From Fluviicola sp. (GTDB lineage Bacteria > Bacteroidota > Bacteroidia > Flavobacteriales_D > Crocinitomicaceae), in contig JAGOAZ010000002.1 of NCBI GenBank assembly GCA_017983675.1, positions 1 through 64,000 of the forward strand: DNA of 64,000 bases, read 5' to 3'. The position numbers and the translations under genes are program-made. Under the pieces are notes generated by a model. The model worked only from the letters and a program-made list of their open reading frames with translations, searched no databases and was not told the origin of the DNA. This document shows, one piece after another, positions 59,864-64,000 of the stretch; the stretch's first letter is position 1; each line of letters begins with the position of its first letter.

Positions 59864-61414
59864 ATGTTACACAAATCAAAGAGCAGCTTTTTAATGGCAT
59901 TTTTATGCCTTCAAACATGTTTGATTTCAATGAATTCGTTTGCGCAACCAACAGAGGTTTATTCTCAAACGAACCGAACAGATCAATTATTAGATGTTGA
60001 ACAACTTGATGATTCAACTTTAGTAGGTGTAATGAAGAATTTACCTACGCAAATAAATTTGAACTTCACCACTTCATCGGATTCGATCATCAATCAATAC
60101 TTCTTATTTAATTTATACAACAAACACATCAAATACATCCCATTAATTGGTAATGTTGATACTTTTGAAGTATTAAATCCTGGAAGCTCGTTTAAAATTG
60201 ACAATGATTTTTATTTTACAACACGAAAAATTAGCAGAACAGATTCCGTACAGTTAATTAATATCGATAACATTTTCCCAAATAGTTACCGAACTCTGTA
60301 TAAAAAAAATGGAGATACCATTGAAAAAGTTACAAATTTTCATATCGACATTCCTGGTAAAGATTATAATTCATTTGCTTTTAAAAATTTGAATGATAAT
60401 TATGTAATAATATTTTCCACAAGCGTTAATTCCTTTTATTTAATTGAATATGATATAAATGGAGTTGAAATTCAACGGAGTAATTTAATCAGTAATGCTT
60501 ATAATGTAAAGGGAATTATACAAAATCCCATCGATTCAACGTACATGATTTTTCATTCGTTACAAAAGGTAAATAAAACAGATAAAAATTTCAACACCAT
60601 TTTTTCGAATGTAATTTTAAAAGAACAAGTTACAAATCGGTACTTTTATTTTCATTATTTCAAATCTAGGATCGATGCAAATCCAATTATTTCTGGAAAC
60701 TTAGATCCAAATGCAAATTTAGACACACTTTTTCTTGCAACAGTAACTATTGTGAACGACACCACTGTTCATGCAAAGACAAAAAAATTCATTGGGTTAA
60801 GAACAGATGATTCTTCTCCAGATCCAGATGTCAATTTAAATTTTTTCGATGGTGAATATCAAAATGGAAACTATTACCGCGGGTATTCAACAAAATATTG
60901 CTTGTTTGGTGTCCCAAACTGTACTTCAAAGTTTCGGGTATTCAAGCAAGATTCATTGAACAATATTCTTTGGGAAAAAGAATTTGGAGGAGATGCTGCA
61001 TACCTTCAAGCGAAGACGCTGGGGTTAAAAGATGGCAGTTGTATTTTTTTTGTTTTTAGAACTAATAGCACAACAGGCAACGTTGACATGCATTATGTTT
61101 ATATCAACAAAGACGGAGATATCGTTCCTGGTTTTCTGGATGTTTTAGGGCTAGATGAACTTGAAATTCCTATGAAAGAAACGTTTTCAGTTTTCCCAAA
61201 TCCAGCAAACGCTACCCTTTCTATTAACAATCAAAAGCTTGAAAACAAGGCTGTACAACTAATGATCAGTGATTTATCAGGAAAGTTAGTTATTGAACAA
61301 GCATTCGAAAAAACAATTGATATTTCTGGGCTTGAACAAGGAACGTATTTGTATAGTGTCAAAGATATTAATGGTCATGTTTCATCAACAAAATTTATCA
61401 AAACAGATCAATAA
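59864..61414 (+). CDS. T9SS-secreted protein, tandem paralogue 1
   Basis: 516 aa from the ATG at 59864; an upstream TTG would add nine residues. Signal peptide ending S-M-N-S-F-A, mature chain starting QPTEVYSQTN. The middle (about 30-430) is a beta-rich region with no recognised domain, containing repeated D-S-T and I-D-x-D-F-Y segments. A type A sorting domain starts at F-S-V-F-P-N-P-A-N-A-T-L. The next gene is about 85-90 percent identical in protein. Surface or extracellular; function unknown. Confidence 0.85.
   Translation: MLHKSKSSFLMAFLCLQTCLISMNSFAQPTEVYSQTNRTDQLLDVEQLDDSTLVGVMKNLPTQINLNFTTSSDSIINQYFLFNLYNKHIKYIPLIGNVDTFEVLNPGSSFKIDNDFYFTTRKISRTDSVQLINIDNIFPNSYRTLYKKNGDTIEKVTNFHIDIPGKDYNSFAFKNLNDNYVIIFSTSVNSFYLIEYDINGVEIQRSNLISNAYNVKGIIQNPIDSTYMIFHSLQKVNKTDKNFNTIFSNVILKEQVTNRYFYFHYFKSRIDANPIISGNLDPNANLDTLFLATVTIVNDTTVHAKTKKFIGLRTDDSSPDPDVNLNFFDGEYQNGNYYRGYSTKYCLFGVPNCTSKFRVFKQDSLNNILWEKEFGGDAAYLQAKTLGLKDGSCIFFVFRTNSTTGNVDMHYVYINKDGDIVPGFLDVLGLDELEIPMKETFSVFPNPANATLSINNQKLENKAVQLMISDLSGKLVIEQAFEKTIDISGLEQGTYLYSVKDINGHVSSTKFIKTDQ
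61103..61368 (+). repeat. Identical 3' segment, copy 1
   Basis: 266 bp read as identical to 62791-63056, while the flanking coding sequence of the two paralogues differs by roughly one base in ten. It encodes the sorting-domain end of the T9SS paralogue. Confidence 0.85.
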
Positions 61415-61545
61415 ATAAAGCGCAATAGAGCGTTCAGTTACTTGTGAATATTCGTTCAAACAATTGTTTTTTACCAGTATTGAAGTACTGCTTATGCTCT
61501 TTCAAATAGATAAAGTACTTGTTTCACAAAAATTTCAAAAAACTG

Positions 61546-63102
61546 ATGTTTATGTTATTTAGAATAAAATTTATTTACTTGAAAGTATTCATTTGCCTTC
61601 AAACATGTTTGATTTCAATGAATTCGTTTGCGCAACCAACAGAGGTTTATTCTCAAACGAACCGTGTTGATCGATTATTAGATGTAGAGCAACTTGATGA
61701 TTCAACTTTAGTTGGTGTTTTGAATAATTTTCCTGTACCATTAAATTTGAACTTCACCAATTCATCGGATTCGATCATCAATCAATACTTCTTATTTAAT
61801 TTGTACACCAAACACATCAAATACATCCCATTAATTGGCAATGTTGATAGCATTGAAGTTCTAAACTTAGGAAGCTCCTTTAAAATTGATAATGATTTTT
61901 ATTTTACAACACGAAAAATTAGCAGAACAGATTCCGTACAGTTAATTAATATCGATAACATTCCTTCAAATAGTTACCGAACTCTGTATAAAAAAGATGG
62001 GGACACCATTGAAAAAATTACAAATTTTCATATCGACATTCCTGGTAAAGATTATAATTCATTTGCTTTTAAAAATTTGAATGACAATTATATATCACTA
62101 TTTTCTATAAATGCTAGTTCCTTTTATTTAATTGAATATGATATAAATGGTATTGAAATTCAACGGAGTAATTTAATCAGTAATGCTTATAATGTAAAGG
62201 GAATTATACAAAATCCCGTCGATTCAACGTACATGATTTTTCATTCGTTAAACAAGGTAAATAAAACCGATAAAAATTTCAACACCATTTTTTCAAATAT
62301 ATCTTTAAAAGAGCAGGTTACAAATCGGTACTTTTATTTTCATTATTTCAAATCAGAGATTGATTTAAATCCAATTATTTCTGGGAACTTAGATCCAAAT
62401 GCAAATTTAGACACACTTTTTCTTGCAACAGTAACTATTGTGAACGACTCCACTGTTTATGCAAAAACAAAAAAATTCATTGGATTAAGAACAGATGATT
62501 TTTCTCCCGATCCTGAAGTCAATTTTAACTTTATAGATGGTGAATTTCAAAATGGTAACTATTACCGGGCTTATTCAACAGAATTTTGTTTATTAGGTGT
62601 TCCAAATTGTACTTCAAAGTTTCGGGTATTTAAGCAAGATTCATTAAACAATATTCATTGGGAAAAAGAATTTGGAGGAGATGCTGGATACTTTCAAGCG
62701 AAGACACTGGGGTTAAAAGATGGCAGTTGTATTGTTTTTGTTCTTAGAACTAACAGTTCAACAGGTGACATTGACATGCATTATGTTTACATCAACAAAG
62801 ACGGAGATATCGTTCCTGGTTTTCTGGATGTTTTAGGGCTAGATGAACTTGAAATTCCTATGAAAGAAACGTTTTCAGTTTTCCCAAATCCAGCAAACGC
62901 TACCCTTTCTATTAACAATCAAAAGCTTGAAAACAAGGCTGTACAACTAATGATCAGTGATTTATCAGGAAAGTTAGTTATTGAACAAGCATTCGAAAAA
63001 ACAATTGATATTTCTGGGCTTGAACAAGGAACGTATTTGTATAGTGTCAAAGATATCAATGGGCAAATTTCATCAACAAAATTTGTAAAAACGGATCAAT
63101 AA
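61546..63102 (+). CDS. T9SS-secreted protein, tandem paralogue 2
   Basis: 518 aa from the ATG at 61546; 61552 is also possible. Signal peptide ending S-M-N-S-F-A, mature start QPTEVYSQTN, and a type A sorting domain beginning F-S-V-F-P-N-P-A-N-A-T-L. It is the close paralogue of the preceding gene, with differences mostly in the middle (LSLFSINASSFYL against VIIFSTSVNSFYL). The C-terminal quarter is identical in DNA to copy 1. About 30 bp after each stop codon are also nearly the same, so the duplicated unit includes the 3' flank (offset 1688 bp). Function unknown. Confidence 0.85.
   Translation: MFMLFRIKFIYLKVFICLQTCLISMNSFAQPTEVYSQTNRVDRLLDVEQLDDSTLVGVLNNFPVPLNLNFTNSSDSIINQYFLFNLYTKHIKYIPLIGNVDSIEVLNLGSSFKIDNDFYFTTRKISRTDSVQLINIDNIPSNSYRTLYKKDGDTIEKITNFHIDIPGKDYNSFAFKNLNDNYISLFSINASSFYLIEYDINGIEIQRSNLISNAYNVKGIIQNPVDSTYMIFHSLNKVNKTDKNFNTIFSNISLKEQVTNRYFYFHYFKSEIDLNPIISGNLDPNANLDTLFLATVTIVNDSTVYAKTKKFIGLRTDDFSPDPEVNFNFIDGEFQNGNYYRAYSTEFCLLGVPNCTSKFRVFKQDSLNNIHWEKEFGGDAGYFQAKTLGLKDGSCIVFVLRTNSSTGDIDMHYVYINKDGDIVPGFLDVLGLDELEIPMKETFSVFPNPANATLSINNQKLENKAVQLMISDLSGKLVIEQAFEKTIDISGLEQGTYLYSVKDINGQISSTKFVKTDQ
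62791..63056 (+). repeat. Identical 3' segment, copy 2
   Basis: Copy of 61103-61368 at an offset of 1688 bp. The sharp boundary between identical and diverged sequence points to gene conversion or strong constraint on the sorting domain. Confidence 0.85.
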
Positions 63103-63149
63103 AAAAAAAGCACAATAGAGCGTTCAGTTACGTGTGAATTATAGTATTC

Positions 63150-63998
63150 TTACTCATTGATACGCAACCAAAACGATCCACCGTGTTGTTCAACGTTTGC
63201 CGTGTTTTCATGGTTCCAAATTGGTGCTAATTGACTGGCTAATTGCTTGTCTTCAGAAATAAAATAATTCGGTAAAATTGGTTGGTATTTTTTAGGGTTT
63301 GCCAATAAGAAAAACGCCAAACCGTATTGTTCCGAGTAGGCACGATCGCACATGAATTGTGGATAATCGTACGGCAAATAAATATCGTGAATGTGAACAA
63401 TGACTCCTTTTTTCAAGCGCGGTAGTATTTCTAAGAAAAACACCAGTGCATCTGAATTTGGTAAAATTCGGTGTGAATTATCGATAAAAAGGATGTCGTT
63501 TTCTTTCAATTCTTCCACCAAATCAATGGAGCAATTTTCGAAAGGCATTCGGATAATTTTGTCCGCTAACTGATCTATTTCTGCTCGTGGCTGTGGGTCT
63601 ATCGATACAATTGTTGTCGATAATCCAGCATCAGTTTTTGCTTTAAAAGCAACTTTTGTTGAATTTCCTGAACCAATTTCTATGTACGTTGCAGGTCGAA
63701 ATTTGGTAAGCATGGTATAAATACCAATGATGTCTAATCCAGGTAAGAAACCATTGTTCCACGTTGGTTGCAAACTGTCTTTTTCCAATTTGCTGTCTTT
63801 GATTTCCCAAATACGCTCTTTTAATGCTAACATTTCTGTTATGAGTGCTTCGTAGTTTTCTCGTTCGTTATCGATGATGGCATACAATTCGTTGTGTGCT
63901 GGTTTTCCATGCCCGTAACGAGGAGAAAAGTTCACTTTATAATCCAAAAAAACTGTTTGTGTTTTTGGATGCAAGAAATGATAGATTTTTTTTAGCAT
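63150..63998 (-). CDS. Class I SAM-dependent methyltransferase
   Basis: 282 aa, complete (start ATG at 63998, 2 bp from the window edge). SAM motif I IEIGSGNS (106-113) followed by I-V-S-I-D-P-Q-P-R-A-E-I, a strand/acidic pair, and a D-I-L-F-I-D-N-S-H-R block resembling the cephalosporin-hydroxylase/Methyltransf_24 group, with V-I-V-H-I-H-D-I-Y-L-P later. Such enzymes usually modify sugars or other surface precursors; the substrate is not shown. It is convergent with the T9SS paralogues. Confidence 0.88.
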   Translation of the reverse strand: MLKKIYHFLHPKTQTVFLDYKVNFSPRYGHGKPAHNELYAIIDNERENYEALITEMLALKERIWEIKDSKLEKDSLQPTWNNGFLPGLDIIGIYTMLTKFRPATYIEIGSGNSTKVAFKAKTDAGLSTTIVSIDPQPRAEIDQLADKIIRMPFENCSIDLVEELKENDILFIDNSHRILPNSDALVFFLEILPRLKKGVIVHIHDIYLPYDYPQFMCDRAYSEQYGLAFFLLANPKKYQPILPNYFISEDKQLASQLAPIWNHENTANVEQHGGSFWLRINE

Positions 63999-64000
63999 AT

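Overview
The window looks like chromosomal DNA of a member of the Bacteroidota, most likely a Flavobacteriales/Crocinitomicaceae-type bacterium (Fluviicola-like; genus is a guess). Reasons: low G+C, five secreted proteins with C-terminal Por/type IX secretion (T9SS) sorting-like domains, promoters fitting the Bacteroidota consensus TTTG-N~19-TAnnTTTG, many Bacteroidota-type lipoproteins, a TonB-dependent receptor with a carboxypeptidase-like N-terminal domain, an RprXY-like two-component system and a Bacteroidota-type AMP nucleosidase. No phage, integrase, transposase, CRISPR or rRNA was seen; one tRNA-Leu is present.

Layout. (1) 1-8.4 kb: small accessory and stress genes: two HxlR regulators, each divergent from a small enzyme gene and each with a visible operator candidate, thioredoxin, two GNAT acetyltransferases, a methyltransferase, DUF1059, DUF1801, DUF4260 and DoxX proteins, and two similar small secreted proteins. 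(2) 8.4-8.9 kb: a non-coding block of short hairpin repeats, then tRNA-Leu(CAA) with its own terminator. (3) 9-20.7 kb: a T9SS CotH-kinase protein, imidazolonepropionase, a degenerate AAA/DUF4143 protein, AMP nucleosidase, TspO, an RskA-like domain protein, LD-carboxypeptidase, a lipoprotein and two coupled DUF4836-like proteins. (4) 20.7-35.7 kb: a long minus-strand run: aldehyde dehydrogenase, response regulator plus histidine kinase, DEAD-box helicase, a tight MbnP-MbnH-YHYH operon, MgtE, O-antigen ligase, S41 protease, RNase P protein and CysS. (5) 35.8-43 kb: 2-hydroxyacid and saccharopine dehydrogenases, a TPR lipoprotein, and an MBOAT/SGNH acyltransferase pair. (6) 43-46.9 kb: a tandem array of four paralogous lipoproteins of unknown function plus a fifth unrelated lipoprotein. 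(7) 46.9-55.3 kb: small membrane and START-like proteins, a YdeI-type protein with a CDGSH iron-sulfur motif, sucAB, a HAD phosphatase and methylmalonyl-CoA epimerase. (8) 55.5-64 kb: a peptide-binding lipoprotein paired with a TonB-dependent receptor, two tandem T9SS paralogues with an identical 3' segment, and a methyltransferase.

Most notable: the three-gene operon 26095-29128, in which each gene overlaps the next by ATGA. It encodes an MbnP-like protein with a WxWQSGY motif, a di-haem MbnH/MauG-like peroxidase and a T9SS-exported YHYH protein. By analogy with the methanotroph MbnP/MbnH pair this suggests a tryptophan-to-kynurenine modified copper-binding system linked to the cell surface. 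Also worth attention: the tandem lipoprotein array, the AAA/DUF4143 protein that has lost its Walker and nuclease residues, the C-terminal CDGSH motif, and a 16-nt motif shared by the promoter regions of the histidine kinase operon and sucAB.
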